From: Prochlorococcus sp. AG-409-A19
GTDB lineage: Bacteria > Cyanobacteriota > Cyanobacteriia > PCC-6307 > Cyanobiaceae
Length of the DNA stretch: 64,000 nucleotides
NCBI GenBank assembly: GCA_003216155.1
Contig: QCJH01000003.1
Span: forward strand, 45,153 to 109,152
Direction of reading: 5' to 3'
The notes under the pieces were generated by a model that was given only the letters and a program-made list of their open reading frames with translations, made no database searches and was not told where the DNA came from. This document shows positions 1-9,273 of this stretch, piece after piece. A program made the position numbers and the translations under genes. Every line of letters starts with the position of its first letter. Position 1 is the stretch's first letter.

Positions 1-531
1 TAGAAATAACCCTATTCCAATTATTAGGGCTAAGCTAGACATTAAAGGAGAGACAGAGGGAATCCAGAATTCTTCTGCTGCATTTAGTGAGCCAAACCCT
101 AATCCAATCAACCCCGAAAAAAAAGCAATTGGAGCCATGATTTGAAGTTGAATAACTGCAATCTGATGTAATTGAGGGTTAAGACTTGGTGCTATTAGCG
201 ATATTATTGGATCTGCAAGAAAGAATAAAAGAATAGTTATCGCAAATAATATTGCACTTACTAGCGTATTAATTACGGACAAAATATATGCTGATTCTCT
301 TTTGGTTTTTCTGCTTAATATGCTTACCACTGCATTATGAAAGGGGCCATTTATGCCGCCCAAAAGTACTAAAATGAAACCAGGTATAACGTAGGCATAG
401 TTGTAAGCGTCATATGCTGCACCTAATCCAAATGCTGCGGCAATAACAAGTTGCCTTATTAGTCCCCCAAATTTGCTAATAAGGGTTCCTATGGTGACTA
501 TTAATGCAATGTGCTTAAGAGATCTTGCCAT
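1..531 (-). CDS. murJ: MurJ/MviN lipid II flippase, 5' part only (runs off the left edge)
   Basis: A minus-strand reading frame opens with ATG at 529-531 and stays open for all 177 codons to the window edge. The protein starts MARSLKHIAL and continues with hydrophobic helices. Near residues 13-30 it has the GTLISKFGGLIRQ-type segment followed by AFGLGAAYDAYNYAY, the usual N-terminus of MurJ, which flips lipid II across the inner membrane for peptidoglycan synthesis. It diverges from sfsA with an 84-base gap. The C-terminal two thirds lie outside the window, so completeness cannot be judged. Identification rests on the N-terminal motif and transmembrane pattern; another member of the MOP flippase superfamily is less likely. 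Confidence 0.85.
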   Translation of the reverse strand, partial: MARSLKHIALIVTIGTLISKFGGLIRQLVIAAAFGLGAAYDAYNYAYVIPGFILVLLGGINGPFHNAVVSILSRKTKRESAYILSVINTLVSAILFAITILLFFLADPIISLIAPSLNPQLHQIAVIQLQIMAPIAFFSGLIGLGFGSLNAAEEFWIPSVSPLMSSLALIIGIGLFL

Positions 532-615
532 TTTTTGTTTTTAAGGGTTTAGAGCTTTGTGGACTTTCATCTATTTGAGTTAAAACGGCATCATGGTTGA
601 GCTAATGAAGGCAAT

Positions 616-1365
616 ATGACCAGAAATACTTTGCTCAAGTTCCCTCCGTTAATCGAAGGAACCTTGTTGAAGCGTTATAAGCGCTTTTTGGCTGACATTG
701 AATTGAGCAATGGCGATGTTGTTACTGCGCATTGCGCTAACACAGGCCCTATGACTGGAGTTCTTCACCCTGGCGGGAGAGTTCGAGTAAGCCACAATTC
801 ATCTCCTAAGCGCAAATTGGCATGGACTTGGGAACAGGCAGAGGTCATTGGAGTCAATGGGAAGCATTATTGGGCAGGTATCAATACCTCTTTGCCAAAC
901 ACATTGGTGCGCTTGGCGATTGAAGGAAACTATTTAAAAAATGAATTGGGACTTGTTTCAGATATTCGGAGGGAAGTCGTATACGGACAAAACAATCGAA
1001 GTCGAATAGATCTGCTGTTGAGTGTTGGAGATGAATCTTTTGATCAAAGACAGATTTATGTTGAGGTGAAAAACACAACTTGGGCAGAAGGTTCATTGGC
1101 ACTCTTCCCAGATACTGTTACTGAGAGAGGACAGAAGCACCTTAAAGAGCTTATCGGTGTTTTGCCTGGATCTCGAGCTGTATTGATTCCATGCCTAAGT
1201 AGAAGTGATGTGGAGGCTTTTGCCCCCGGAGATAGCGCGGACCCTCTTTATGGCAGTCTTTTTCGTCAGGCAATTAGCGCTGGTGTGGAAGTATTTCCAT
1301 GTTGTTTTGGATTTCATTTTGATCACATCACTTGGGAGGGGCAAAGGCCTGTGGTTGTTCCTTGA
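616..1365 (+). CDS. sfsA: SfsA-family DNA-binding/nuclease-like protein
   Basis: This 249-residue protein has the full SfsA pattern. There is an OB-fold-like N-terminus with HCANTGPM at 39-46, and then a restriction-nuclease-like core with RID at 130-132, EVK at 150-152 and FPD at 164-166, followed by RGQKHL at 171-176. The D132, E150 and K152 arrangement matches a PD-(D/E)xK site. SfsA was named for sugar fermentation stimulation in E. coli and binds DNA; its role in cyanobacteria is not settled. Length is typical of the family. The gene stands alone between divergent murJ and co-directional amt. Confidence 0.93.
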   Translation: MTRNTLLKFPPLIEGTLLKRYKRFLADIELSNGDVVTAHCANTGPMTGVLHPGGRVRVSHNSSPKRKLAWTWEQAEVIGVNGKHYWAGINTSLPNTLVRLAIEGNYLKNELGLVSDIRREVVYGQNNRSRIDLLLSVGDESFDQRQIYVEVKNTTWAEGSLALFPDTVTERGQKHLKELIGVLPGSRAVLIPCLSRSDVEAFAPGDSADPLYGSLFRQAISAGVEVFPCCFGFHFDHITWEGQRPVVVP

Positions 1366-1450
1366 AAACAGATAAAAAGGCTTGTTTGTGAAAGGTGGAT
1401 AAGATTAAGAATTGGGACTAGTTGAGACTTTGGTATCAAAGATGACGAAA

Positions 1451-1474
1451 AAAATGTTCGTTGTTGAACATTTT
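1451..1474. promoter_or_regulatory. 9-bp inverted repeat between sfsA and amt
   Basis: The arms AAAATGTTC (1451-1459) and GAACATTTT (1466-1474) are perfect reverse complements around a 6-base spacer, and they lie 49 bases upstream of the amt ATG at 1523. An A-run precedes the dyad and T-rich sequence follows. It could be a weak bidirectional terminator for sfsA or an operator dyad for amt. An NtcA-like half match (GTA at 1433, then GAC instead of TAC after 8 bases) lies just upstream but is imperfect. What is seen is the dyad; its function is inference. Confidence 0.45.
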
Positions 1475-1522
1475 GTATTTGTACTCGCCTGGACAATTTG
1501 ATCCAGGTTTTATAGCGGTTCA

Positions 1523-2995
1523 TTGTTTTCCATGACAACTGCTTTGAATTCGGCTTCTAATCGGAGGGCTTCGCGTCTAAAAGAGGCGAGCTTGCTAGAA
1601 GGCCCCCTAATGCTTTTTAAAAGCATTAGGGGGGTTAGTTCGCATCGCTCCTTGCTTTGGCTTGCTTGCGTCCCATTGGCTCTTTTCGGACTTGGGCTTT
1701 TTAATCTCTCTGCTCACGCCACCGACATTCAAGATGTCAGCCCAGCCTTTCTTGCTAATAACCTTTGGCTTTTAGTAGCAACCATTCTTGTCATTTTTAT
1801 GAATGCTGGCTTCGCAATGGTTGAGGCCGGAATGTGCCGTCAGAAAAATGCTGTAAATATTTTGGCAAAGAATTTGTTTGTTTTTGCCTTGGCTGTAACG
1901 GCTTATTGGTTTGTTGGATATTCAATAATGTATGGAAATCCAGTGGCTGCTGGATGGCTCTATTTCAATGGTCTTTTCTTTGACCCTTCAGTTAGTGCTG
2001 AATTAATTGGAGAAGGCGGGTTAGTTCCTACCGTTGATTTTTTATTTCAGTCAGCCTTTGCAGGCACTGCCGCGACAATTGTTTCAGGGCTAGTTGCAGA
2101 GAGAGTGAAGTTTGGGGAGTTCGTAGTTTTTTCTCTAGTTCTTACGGCTTTCATTTATCCAATCTCTGGAAGTTGGCAGTGGAATGGCGGATGGCTAAGT
2201 GAGATTGGTTTTGTTGATTTTGCGGGCTCTTCCATAGTCCATTCAGTAGGTGCATGGGCTGGATTAGTTGGAGCAATGCTTCTTGGTCCACGTATTGGGA
2301 AGTTTGTTAATGGAACTGCGCAAGCAATACCAGGCCACAACATGGCGATTGCAACTCTTGGTGCTTTAGTTCTATGGATTGGATGGTATGGATTTAACCC
2401 AGGCTCTCAGCTTGCAATGGATGAATGGGTTCCTTATGTAGCTGTCACAACAACTTTGGCCGCAGCGGGGGGCGCTATAGGGGCAACTGTTATTTCCACT
2501 ATGACTTCTGGGAAGCCTGATCTGACAATGATCATTAATGGCATTTTGGCAGGATTAGTAAGTATTACTGCTGGGTGTGCCAACCTGACGATGGTTGGTT
2601 CGTGGTTGGCTGGTCTTATTGGTGGTGTAATTGTTGTTTTTGCTGTTTCCGCACTTGATTCGGCAGGGATTGATGATCCAGTAGGAGCCTTTTCAGTGCA
2701 TGGTGTTTGCGGGATTTGGGGAACTTTAGTAATTGGCTTATGGGGTTTTGATATTCAAGGTAGTGGAGAACCATTGGGTTTCTTTGTGGGCGGAGGACTG
2801 AATCAGTTCTTTGTACAAGCCCTTGGTTGTGCTGCTTATGCAGTTTGGACAGTAGTGACTTGTTGGATTACCTGGAAGATTATTGGTGGACTCTTTGGTG
2901 GTATCAGAGTCAGTGAGCAAGAAGAAATCGAAGGTCTCGATATAGGCGAGCATGGTATGGAGGCATATCCAGATTTTGCCTCTGCTGGAAATTGA
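1523..2995 (+). CDS. amt1: Ammonium transporter, Amt/MEP/Rh family
   Basis: This 490-residue protein has a basic N-terminal leader, a signal-like hydrophobic segment at about 44-66 ending in SAHA, and then about eleven membrane helices. The family hallmarks NAGFAMVEAGMCRQKN (94-109), HSVGAWAGLVGA and FNPGSQLAMDEW are all present. It carries ammonium across the inner membrane. The start could be 1523, ATG 1532 (MTTALNS) or ATG 1610. The leader is odd because a 15-bp perfect palindrome occupies codons 27-37, and the ATG at 1610 sits inside it. In many cyanobacteria amt is controlled by NtcA, but no clean GTA-N8-TAC site is visible here. A strong intrinsic terminator follows. Confidence 0.95.
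   Translation: MFSMTTALNSASNRRASRLKEASLLEGPLMLFKSIRGVSSHRSLLWLACVPLALFGLGLFNLSAHATDIQDVSPAFLANNLWLLVATILVIFMNAGFAMVEAGMCRQKNAVNILAKNLFVFALAVTAYWFVGYSIMYGNPVAAGWLYFNGLFFDPSVSAELIGEGGLVPTVDFLFQSAFAGTAATIVSGLVAERVKFGEFVVFSLVLTAFIYPISGSWQWNGGWLSEIGFVDFAGSSIVHSVGAWAGLVGAMLLGPRIGKFVNGTAQAIPGHNMAIATLGALVLWIGWYGFNPGSQLAMDEWVPYVAVTTTLAAAGGAIGATVISTMTSGKPDLTMIINGILAGLVSITAGCANLTMVGSWLAGLIGGVIVVFAVSALDSAGIDDPVGAFSVHGVCGIWGTLVIGLWGFDIQGSGEPLGFFVGGGLNQFFVQALGCAAYAVWTVVTCWITWKIIGGLFGGIRVSEQEEIEGLDIGEHGMEAYPDFASAGN
1603..1633. repeat. Perfect palindrome inside the amt leader codons
   Basis: Arm CCCCCTAATGCTTTT (1603-1617) is the exact reverse complement of 1619-1633, leaving one T at the centre. The whole structure lies in the coding region for the cytoplasmic leader, before the signal-like helix. 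An in-frame ATG at 1610-1612 lies within the left arm. Such a stem with almost no loop would form a very stable mRNA hairpin or DNA cruciform. Confidence 0.85.
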
Positions 2996-3012
2996 TCATT
3001 CAAAACTGATTT

Positions 3013-3045
3013 AAAAAGCCTGGTTAATTGCCAGGCTTTTTTTTT
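3013..3045 (+). terminator. Intrinsic terminator after amt
   Basis: AAAAAGCCTGG (3013-3023) pairs with CCAGGCTTTTT (3031-3041) around a 7-base loop. The 3' arm runs into nine consecutive T residues. It begins 17 bases after the amt stop codon, as expected for a rho-independent terminator. The A-rich left flank could also make it work on the minus strand. Confidence 0.9.
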
Positions 3046-3097
3046 GACTTGTCTGATTAACTAATAGAGTTGTTAAGACGTTGTAGTCTCTGAGGAT

Positions 3098-4309
3098 ATG
3101 GATACTCAAGCTTTCAAAAGGTCTCTGCATCATTCTGACCGCTATAACAGGAGGGGTTTTGGGAGGGCTAAGGAAGTTGCAGGTAATCTCGAACAGGCCT
3201 ATCAAAGCAGTCTGATTGGAGCGATACGTGATAACGGCTATGTTTTAGAACATGGGCGCCTGAGGGTGAAGTTGGCAGAGGCATTTGGTTTTTGTTGGGG
3301 AGTTGAGCGTGCAGTCGCTATGGCATATGAGACACGTCGTCATTATCCAAGCGAGCGAATTTGGATTACAAATGAAATCATTCACAACCCTTCAGTGAAT
3401 GATCATTTGCGGAGTATGAACGTACGTTTTATATCTGCTGAGGGTGGCGTAAAGGATTTTTCAAGCGTTAGTGAAGGTGACGTTGTAATTCTCCCTGCTT
3501 TTGGTGCAACAGTTCAGGAGATGCAACTTCTTCATGAACGTGGTTGTCATATTATTGATACTACTTGCCCTTGGGTTTCCAAAGTTTGGCACACAGTGGA
3601 AAAGCATAAGAAGCATACATTCACTTCAATAATCCATGGCAAGGTTAAACATGAGGAAACTCTTGCTACTAGTTCCTTTGCAGGTACTTATTTAGTTGTT
3701 TTAGACCTTGATGAGGCTCAGTATGTATCTGATTACATTTTGGGAAAAGGTGATAGGGACGCATTTATGCAAAGATTCCAAAAGGCTTGCTCTCCAGACT
3801 TTGATCCGGATAAGGATCTTCAACGACTTGGTGTAGCTAACCAGACCACAATGTTGAAAAGTGAGACTGAGGAAATCGGTCGTTTGTTTGAGCGAACTAT
3901 GTTAAGCAGGTATGGTCCAAAGGCTCTTGGGGAGCATTTTTTAGCTTTTAATACCATCTGTGATGCAACTGAAGAGAGGCAAGATGCCATGTTCTCTTTA
4001 GTTGATGAGCCTTTAGATCTTTTGGTTGTAATAGGTGGCTTTAATTCTTCTAATACCACTCATTTGCAGGAAATTGCCATTAGTAGAGGTATTCGCTCTT
4101 TCCATATTGATACTCCAGAGAGAATAGGAGATGAGAATACAATTACTCATAAGCCTTTAGGAGAGGATTTGATTGATGAGGAAGGTTTTTTGCCTGGAGG
4201 CCAGGTCAGTGTTGGGATTACTTCAGGTGCATCCACTCCTGACCGAGCTGTAGAGCAAGTAATTCAGAAGCTTATGAAAATAAGTGATATGAAAGCGATG
4301 GCTGACTGA
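3098..4309 (+). CDS. ispH: 4-hydroxy-3-methylbut-2-enyl diphosphate reductase (LytB)
   Basis: This enzyme performs the last step of the MEP isoprenoid pathway, giving IPP and DMAPP for chlorophyll side chains, carotenoids and quinones. The 403 residues match the long cyanobacterial/plant form. Likely [4Fe-4S] ligands are Cys66 ([10 protein letters not shown]), Cys157 (TTCP at 155-158) and Cys288 ([11 protein letters not shown]). IIHNP near 95-99 and GGFNSSNT at 313-320 are substrate-site motifs. In cyanobacteria electrons normally come from ferredoxin. The ATG at 3098 is the only sensible start. It stands alone after the amt terminator. Confidence 0.97.
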   Translation: MDTQAFKRSLHHSDRYNRRGFGRAKEVAGNLEQAYQSSLIGAIRDNGYVLEHGRLRVKLAEAFGFCWGVERAVAMAYETRRHYPSERIWITNEIIHNPSVNDHLRSMNVRFISAEGGVKDFSSVSEGDVVILPAFGATVQEMQLLHERGCHIIDTTCPWVSKVWHTVEKHKKHTFTSIIHGKVKHEETLATSSFAGTYLVVLDLDEAQYVSDYILGKGDRDAFMQRFQKACSPDFDPDKDLQRLGVANQTTMLKSETEEIGRLFERTMLSRYGPKALGEHFLAFNTICDATEERQDAMFSLVDEPLDLLVVIGGFNSSNTTHLQEIAISRGIRSFHIDTPERIGDENTITHKPLGEDLIDEEGFLPGGQVSVGITSGASTPDRAVEQVIQKLMKISDMKAMAD

Positions 4310-4489
4310 TTTAAATGAAATTTGCTTTTACGGTCAATGTCCATATCAGTTCATCTAGTAAGGGGGATTGCCTCTAAGAATTCATTTCTAAATTTCCCCA
4401 AAGTGCTTGAACATTGCATAGAGCTGACTTTTCTATTCTCTAATCGTGAAATTCGATTTAGTTACCTAATATGATTCTGTCAAAACATT

Positions 4490-5074
4490 TTGATGATGAC
4501 TGACTCTGGAACTCCTCCTGGCCCTGAGGAATTTAAGGCTGAAGAAGCACCTAAAATTAGTCGTTCGTCTGCACCACAGAAGGTTGAGGTGGTTGTTGAA
4601 AACCCCTCGTCGGCAGGCGAGGTCAATATCACTGCTGAGCTGGCTATTTTTGTTTTGCGGTTAGGAGTAAGTGTTATGATGCTTCATCATGGATTAGAGA
4701 AGTTTCAAGACCCACAAGGATTCTCAGAGTTTGTTGTAGGTAAATATTTTGGTTTTTTGCCTGGAGATCCAATAGTTTGGACATTTTTGGCTGCTGCTAC
4801 TCAAATAATTTGCCCGATAGGGCTTGCAATTGGTTTGTTTGCAAGGATTTCTGCTCTTGGACTTCTTTCAACAATGTTGTTTGCATGCACATTCCATTTT
4901 CTTGATACTGGCTTAGAAGGATTTCCTCTTGCAATTGTAGAAAATCATAATTATGCATTTGAATTGTCAGCTATTTATGCAGCAATATTTTTCTACTTTG
5001 TATGTGCTGGGCCTGGAAGACTTTCGGCTTTCAGGAAAATAAATAAAATAACCTATTATCCAAGAAGTTCTTAA
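4490..5074 (+). CDS. DoxX-family membrane protein
   Basis: This 194-residue protein has a polar, proline- and glutamate-rich N-terminus (about 1-45) followed by four hydrophobic helices. The segment VLRLGVSVMMLHHGLEKFQDP is typical of the DoxX/SURF4 fold, and a conserved glycine-rich second helix and a His-rich loop before helix four (VENHNYAFE) follow. DoxX proteins are small inner-membrane proteins often linked to redox balance; no specific reaction can be assigned. Three consecutive start-like codons (MMM) make the exact start uncertain by a few residues. It converges with purH. Confidence 0.85.
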   Translation: MMMTDSGTPPGPEEFKAEEAPKISRSSAPQKVEVVVENPSSAGEVNITAELAIFVLRLGVSVMMLHHGLEKFQDPQGFSEFVVGKYFGFLPGDPIVWTFLAAATQIICPIGLAIGLFARISALGLLSTMLFACTFHFLDTGLEGFPLAIVENHNYAFELSAIYAAIFFYFVCAGPGRLSAFRKINKITYYPRSS

Positions 5075-5169
5075 ATAAAGTAAAGAATCATACTTAAACT
5101 GACCTTCTAATTTTCAGAGACTTTCTTTATATATGGTCAGTGTGATATTTAATCCCTATCAGTTGGATA

Positions 5170-6732
5170 TCAATGTGAGAAGTGACGCTTCCCAGTGAAA
5201 ATCATAGATAACCCTAGCTCATCACAAGCTTCGATAGAGTTTTTATCTTTTATGCTTCCTCCTGGCTGAATAATTGCCTTGACTCCATAGCTCGAAGCCA
5301 GCCTTACTGTGTCGTCAAATGGGAAGAAACCATCGCTGGCTAATACTCCTCCATTGTTTTGTTTGCTAGCGGATTCTAGAGCTAATTTTGCAGATCCAAC
5401 CCTATTCATTTGCCCAGCGCCAATGCCTAGGGTTTGCCCTGAAGATGCAACTACGATTGCATTTGAGCGGACATGTCTTACAACCTTCCATGCAAAAATA
5501 AGATCTTCTTTTTCTTCAATAGTTGGAGTACGTTTTGTTGTGACTCGCCAGTCATCAATATTGACTGATTGATTGTCTTGGTCTTGAACCAAGACGCCTC
5601 CTAAAATACTTCTAAAGTTATAATTATAAGATTTAGATATTGATTCTGACGAAAGTTCTAATAAACGTAGATTAGATTTGTTTGCAAGTATTTCTCGAGC
5701 TTGACTGGAAAAACCAGGAGCTACGACGCACTCAACAAATAGGCTTTTTATTTGTAAGGCAGAGTCTGCATCTACTTCGGAGTTTAGGGCAATTATCCCT
5801 CCAAAAGCACTTGTGCGGTCTGCATCTAGTGCTTTTGTAAGTGCATTGGCTAAATGATTAGCAACTGCAACTCCACATGGGTTGCAATGCTTTACCACAA
5901 CTACTGCAGGTAGATCAACTTCCTTCTTCTTATTCTTTCCATAGCCGAACTCTTGAACAGTGGATAAAGCTGCTTCTAAATCAAAGAGATTATTAGTACT
6001 TAATTCTTTCCCTTGTAATTGAAGTGCACTACCCCAACCTTGCTCAAGATGGCTATACCATGAAGCTTCTTGATGTGGATTTTCTCCATACCTTAAGTTT
6101 TGTCTTAGAGGTAATGCCATAAGCCAAGGTGATGCTTTAGGGCTTGCTTTTGATCTCATCCATTTGCTAATTGCTATGTCATATTCGGCAGTATGTTCAA
6201 ATGCCTCCATCGCATATTGGAGTCGCATTTCATCAGTGATTTGTTGAACACCTTTAGAGATGCACTTTAGAAAATTTTCGTATTGATTAGGGCTAGTAAG
6301 AATGGTTACTCTGGAATGGTTTTTGGCTGCTGCACGAATCATTGCAGGACCTCCAATGTCTATATTTTCTATTGCCTGTTCCCATTGGACATTAGGGTTA
6401 GAAATAGTTTCTTGAAAAGGGTAGAGATTAACTACAACCAAATCAATGTGAGAAATTCCTTCTTTCTCCATATCTGAGTCATGGCTTGGATCTCCTTTTT
6501 TTGCGAGAATTCCACCATGTACAAGAGGGTGAAGAGTTTTGACTCTTCCGCCAAGAATTTCAGAAGCACCAGTGTGATCAGCTACGCGCTTAACTGGTAG
6601 CCCTGCATTTTCCAGGACCTTTGCAGTGCCACCACTAGAGATTAATTGGAATCCATGTTTCCTATGTAGTGCTTCGGCTAAAGGCACTAAACCTTGTTTG
6701 TTGGAAACGCTTAACAAAGCAATTGGGGCCAT
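5170..6732 (-). CDS. purH: Bifunctional AICAR transformylase / IMP cyclohydrolase
   Basis: PurH carries out the last two steps of purine synthesis, formylating AICAR and closing the ring to IMP. The 520-residue protein begins with the MGS-like cyclohydrolase domain (about 1-140; SSGGT at 32-36, KTLHP at 65-69, [13 protein letters not shown] at 126-138). The transformylase domain follows (RYGENPHQ at 214-221, KHCNPCG at 281-287, SDGFFPFDD near the C-terminus). Both active sites look complete and the length is normal. It diverges from the esterase at 6790 with only 57 bases between starts. Confidence 0.97.
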   Translation of the reverse strand: MAPIALLSVSNKQGLVPLAEALHRKHGFQLISSGGTAKVLENAGLPVKRVADHTGASEILGGRVKTLHPLVHGGILAKKGDPSHDSDMEKEGISHIDLVVVNLYPFQETISNPNVQWEQAIENIDIGGPAMIRAAAKNHSRVTILTSPNQYENFLKCISKGVQQITDEMRLQYAMEAFEHTAEYDIAISKWMRSKASPKASPWLMALPLRQNLRYGENPHQEASWYSHLEQGWGSALQLQGKELSTNNLFDLEAALSTVQEFGYGKNKKKEVDLPAVVVVKHCNPCGVAVANHLANALTKALDADRTSAFGGIIALNSEVDADSALQIKSLFVECVVAPGFSSQAREILANKSNLRLLELSSESISKSYNYNFRSILGGVLVQDQDNQSVNIDDWRVTTKRTPTIEEKEDLIFAWKVVRHVRSNAIVVASSGQTLGIGAGQMNRVGSAKLALESASKQNNGGVLASDGFFPFDDTVRLASSYGVKAIIQPGGSIKDKNSIEACDELGLSMIFTGKRHFSH

Positions 6733-6789
6733 CGTCGTAGTGAATAGTTGCTTTCACTCAGTCAACCTAAATAGGAGAGGTTTAATTGC

Positions 6790-7398
6790 ATGGTGAAAGA
6801 GGATTTTCTGCGCTTTGGCTCAACAGGCGCATTTCATAGATTGGTTTTGCTTCATGGATGGGGAGCAGATGCTGAAGATTTAATTCCCATTGGCATTCAA
6901 CTTAGAAATGGTTTTCCTGAGAGCTTGGAATTGCTTGCTTTAAGAGCCCCGAATCCTCACCCTGATGGCATTGGGAGGCAATGGTATGGATTGTTTCCTC
7001 CCGACTGGTCCGAGGCTTTTTCCGCGACAACTGATCTTACGAATCGATTGAAGGGTTTATCTGAAACGGATATACCACTTGAAAAAACAATGGTTCTTGG
7101 TTTCTCACAAGGGGGTGCAATGGCACTGGCAAGTGGATCAGCTCTCCCTTTGGCAGGAATTGTGGGGTGCAGTGCCTACCCGCATCCAGATTGGGAGGCA
7201 ACGCACTTATGCCCTCCTACTCTTCTCACTCATGGTAGAGAAGATGAAGTTGTTCCTTATGCTGCATCAGAAGAATTAATGAGGCAATTAAAGAGGAGCA
7301 AAAATAAATCAGAGCTTGTGATTTTCGATGGTGGTCATCAGATACCCCTCGAAATAATCCCCACAATTCAACAAGCTCTTAAAAAATGGTTGTTCTAG
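6790..7398 (+). CDS. Alpha/beta-hydrolase, phospholipase/carboxylesterase family
   Basis: This 202-residue protein is a small serine esterase of the acyl-protein thioesterase/carboxylesterase type. The oxyanion-hole motif LHGWGAD is at 21-27, the nucleophile elbow GFSQGG at 104-109 (Ser106), the acid is probably Asp152 in HGREDEVVP and the base His183 in GGHQIP. It has no signal peptide, so it is probably cytoplasmic. The substrate cannot be predicted. Its stop lies 15 bases before the convergent DUF3155 gene ends. Confidence 0.85.
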   Translation: MVKEDFLRFGSTGAFHRLVLLHGWGADAEDLIPIGIQLRNGFPESLELLALRAPNPHPDGIGRQWYGLFPPDWSEAFSATTDLTNRLKGLSETDIPLEKTMVLGFSQGGAMALASGSALPLAGIVGCSAYPHPDWEATHLCPPTLLTHGREDEVVPYAASEELMRQLKRSKNKSELVIFDGGHQIPLEIIPTIQQALKKWLF

Positions 7399-7413
7399 AA
7401 GGTGGAAATTCTT

Positions 7414-7782
7414 CTAAACAAAGGCATATTCGTAGTCTTCGATTTCCTCCCAATCATCAGAAGTTAATTCCAGCCCTTCAAACATTGTGTCTTCTCCGAC
7501 TGAATCAACAATCGTTCTGAGGGAAGGAAAAAGAAAATGATTTTCTTCAGCGTATTGAGCACTAAACAACCCTTTTTCTCCCCAGAAGAATCTGTCTGTA
7601 GTGTGCTCGTTTCTTCTTACGTTCAGGATTGCTGGTGAATGGAGACCAGCTTCGGCTATGTACCGGCGAGCTGCTGTTACCGGTTTGTGGTCGCCTGTTT
7701 CGAGGTGAAAAGTTGGAACATGAGCCAACACTCTTTGACCAGCCAAACGTCTGCGGCTGATCCGCTTGCGCTTCTTAGACAT
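7414..7782 (-). CDS. DUF3155 domain protein
   Basis: I place the start at ATG 7782, giving 122 residues beginning MSKKRKRISRRRLAGQRVL. An upstream start at 7872 would add 30 residues unlike the family. The very basic N-terminus, the central HYxA-like segment (KPVTAARRYIAEAGL) and the acidic C-terminus (DDWEEIEDYEY) match DUF3155, a small conserved family in cyanobacteria of unknown function. The lysine/arginine-rich start suggests nucleic-acid or ribosome contact, but that is inference. It follows the small gene at 7869-8066 on the same strand. Confidence 0.8.
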   Translation of the reverse strand: MSKKRKRISRRRLAGQRVLAHVPTFHLETGDHKPVTAARRYIAEAGLHSPAILNVRRNEHTTDRFFWGEKGLFSAQYAEENHFLFPSLRTIVDSVGEDTMFEGLELTSDDWEEIEDYEYAFV

Positions 7783-7868
7783 ATTATGTGAAATCCCAGG
7801 AGGGATTGAGATGGGGAATGAGAATTTAAAAGTGCTCTTGAGAATTGCTCGAGCAAAACTTGAGCAGC

Positions 7869-8066
7869 TCAATTTGAGACAGCGAAGCTAGGCTTCGTTT
7901 GCTCTTGGGCACACTTGTAGATTGACCGGAGGGTTACCGGCTTGGAAAAAGTGAATTCAACTAACTCTGCTGTAGCTTTGGTTGCACTAAGAATGCAACC
8001 TCTGGGCACTCGACATAGAGCTAGAAGAACCTCATAAGGAAGCTTTTTGCTTGCCAGTTTGTTCAT
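7869..8066 (-). CDS. Small hypothetical protein
   Basis: With the start at ATG 8066 (MNKLASKKLPYEV) this encodes 65 residues; the open frame reaches back to 8141, overlapping the kinase start on the other strand. The sequence has a mix of hydrophobic and charged residues and two Cys (ALCRVPRGCIL) and ends in EQTKPSFAVSN. I do not recognise a family. It sits upstream of and co-directional with the DUF3155 gene, divergent from the kinase. Coding is plausible because it fills the gap cleanly, but a spurious frame is possible. Confidence 0.5.
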   Translation of the reverse strand: MNKLASKKLPYEVLLALCRVPRGCILSATKATAELVEFTFSKPVTLRSIYKCAQEQTKPSFAVSN

Positions 8067-8139
8067 CTTAATACTTTTTCCAGATTTTTCAAGCTTTTGA
8101 CCTTGGCCTGAATTTCGCTCTATTGATCTATCGATCCTC

Positions 8140-9273
8140 ATGCAGCTGTCGGAGAGCTTCCTGAATCTGGTTAAACAGCAGCTCAGTAGCTTTGAGTCGG
8201 AGGATCTCTTAGAACGTCTTGTTGTTTATGTAGCTCAAACCAGAGAAGGTCATTCCCCGAGCTTGGAAGAAGTAGGTAAATGGCCATTGAATGGGAATGC
8301 TTTATTACCTGTCGAGGAAGATCCTGATGTAAGAACTCCTTCTGCTGAAAGACGATGGTATCCCTTTCAGGAGGGGAAAATTTTGCTTGGAGTCCTAAGA
8401 GCAGAAAAAGTCAGGTCTTCTTCAGAATGGCCAAAATCTTTGGAGTTACGTCTACAGGCAACTTCGGCGACCCTTACCCATTGCCTCAGCTTGGAACTGG
8501 AGAGGTCAAAACTGCTGGAGCAAATGGACCAGCAGAGATCTCAAATTAGTTTGATGGTTCATCAAATAAGAAATCCTCTTGCTGCTTTAAGAACTTATGC
8601 CCAATTGTTGTTAAGACGTTTAGGCCCTGAGAGCATTCATCACAACTTGGTTCAGGGGCTTCTAACCGAACAAGACCAGTTGAATAGATATGTATCTGCT
8701 TTAGATCAAATAGGTCAATTTAATTTGCCGATAGAAGCACCTAATTCTTCACCTTTATTGCTTCCACCAGTTTTTTCTGAGGATTTGAATTCAAGTATTA
8801 GGGACTTGCTTACCCCCTTAATGGATAGAGCAGCTGCAACTGCAAATCTTCAAAATCGACTATGGATAACACCTATTGATTGGCCCAGTTGGACCGAGAT
8901 GCCTTCGGAGGGGAATGGAGAGATCGCAGAAATAGTGGCTAATTTGCTTGAAAATGCTTTTAGGTATAGTCCATCCTCAACTTCATTAGGACTTAAACTT
9001 AAGGACGGAGCCCTTTGTGTTTGGGATAGTGGTAATCCAATAGCTAATGATGAAAGAGAAAAAATCTTTTACAAGGGATTTAGAGGTAAAAATACAGCCG
9101 ATATTTCTGGAAGTGGGATCGGGTTGGCTTTGGGAAGGCAATTAGCTGAAAAACTAGGTGGCTCTTTATCTCTTATCTCTTCACCAGCTGATTTTGATAA
9201 GAGTCTTCCTGCTAAAGGAAATGCTTTTGTACTTACAATTCCGTTTAAAGACAAGCCAAAGTCAGAAGAATAA
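8140..9273 (+). CDS. Sensor histidine kinase, Hik2/CSK-like
   Basis: The 377 residues have a soluble N-terminal sensor region (about 1-125, GAF-like in size), then the phosphoacceptor helix with His141 in MVHQIRNPLAALRTYAQLL. The ATPase domain follows: N box NLLENAFRYS (Asn272), DSGNP at 296-300 and GSGIGLAL at 324-331. The H-box wording resembles the Hik2/chloroplast sensor kinase group, which senses plastoquinone redox state or chloride; this assignment is tentative. No membrane helices are seen. No response regulator is next to it. Its last 29 bases overlap the convergent cobS. Confidence 0.85.
   Translation: MQLSESFLNLVKQQLSSFESEDLLERLVVYVAQTREGHSPSLEEVGKWPLNGNALLPVEEDPDVRTPSAERRWYPFQEGKILLGVLRAEKVRSSSEWPKSLELRLQATSATLTHCLSLELERSKLLEQMDQQRSQISLMVHQIRNPLAALRTYAQLLLRRLGPESIHHNLVQGLLTEQDQLNRYVSALDQIGQFNLPIEAPNSSPLLLPPVFSEDLNSSIRDLLTPLMDRAAATANLQNRLWITPIDWPSWTEMPSEGNGEIAEIVANLLENAFRYSPSSTSLGLKLKDGALCVWDSGNPIANDEREKIFYKGFRGKNTADISGSGIGLALGRQLAEKLGGSLSLISSPADFDKSLPAKGNAFVLTIPFKDKPKSEE

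Noticed and set aside
5098..5141. Inverted repeat ACTGACC/GGTCAGT between the DoxX gene and purH, considered as a terminator
   Set aside because: The loop is about 30 bases and no T-tract follows on either strand, so I do not call it.
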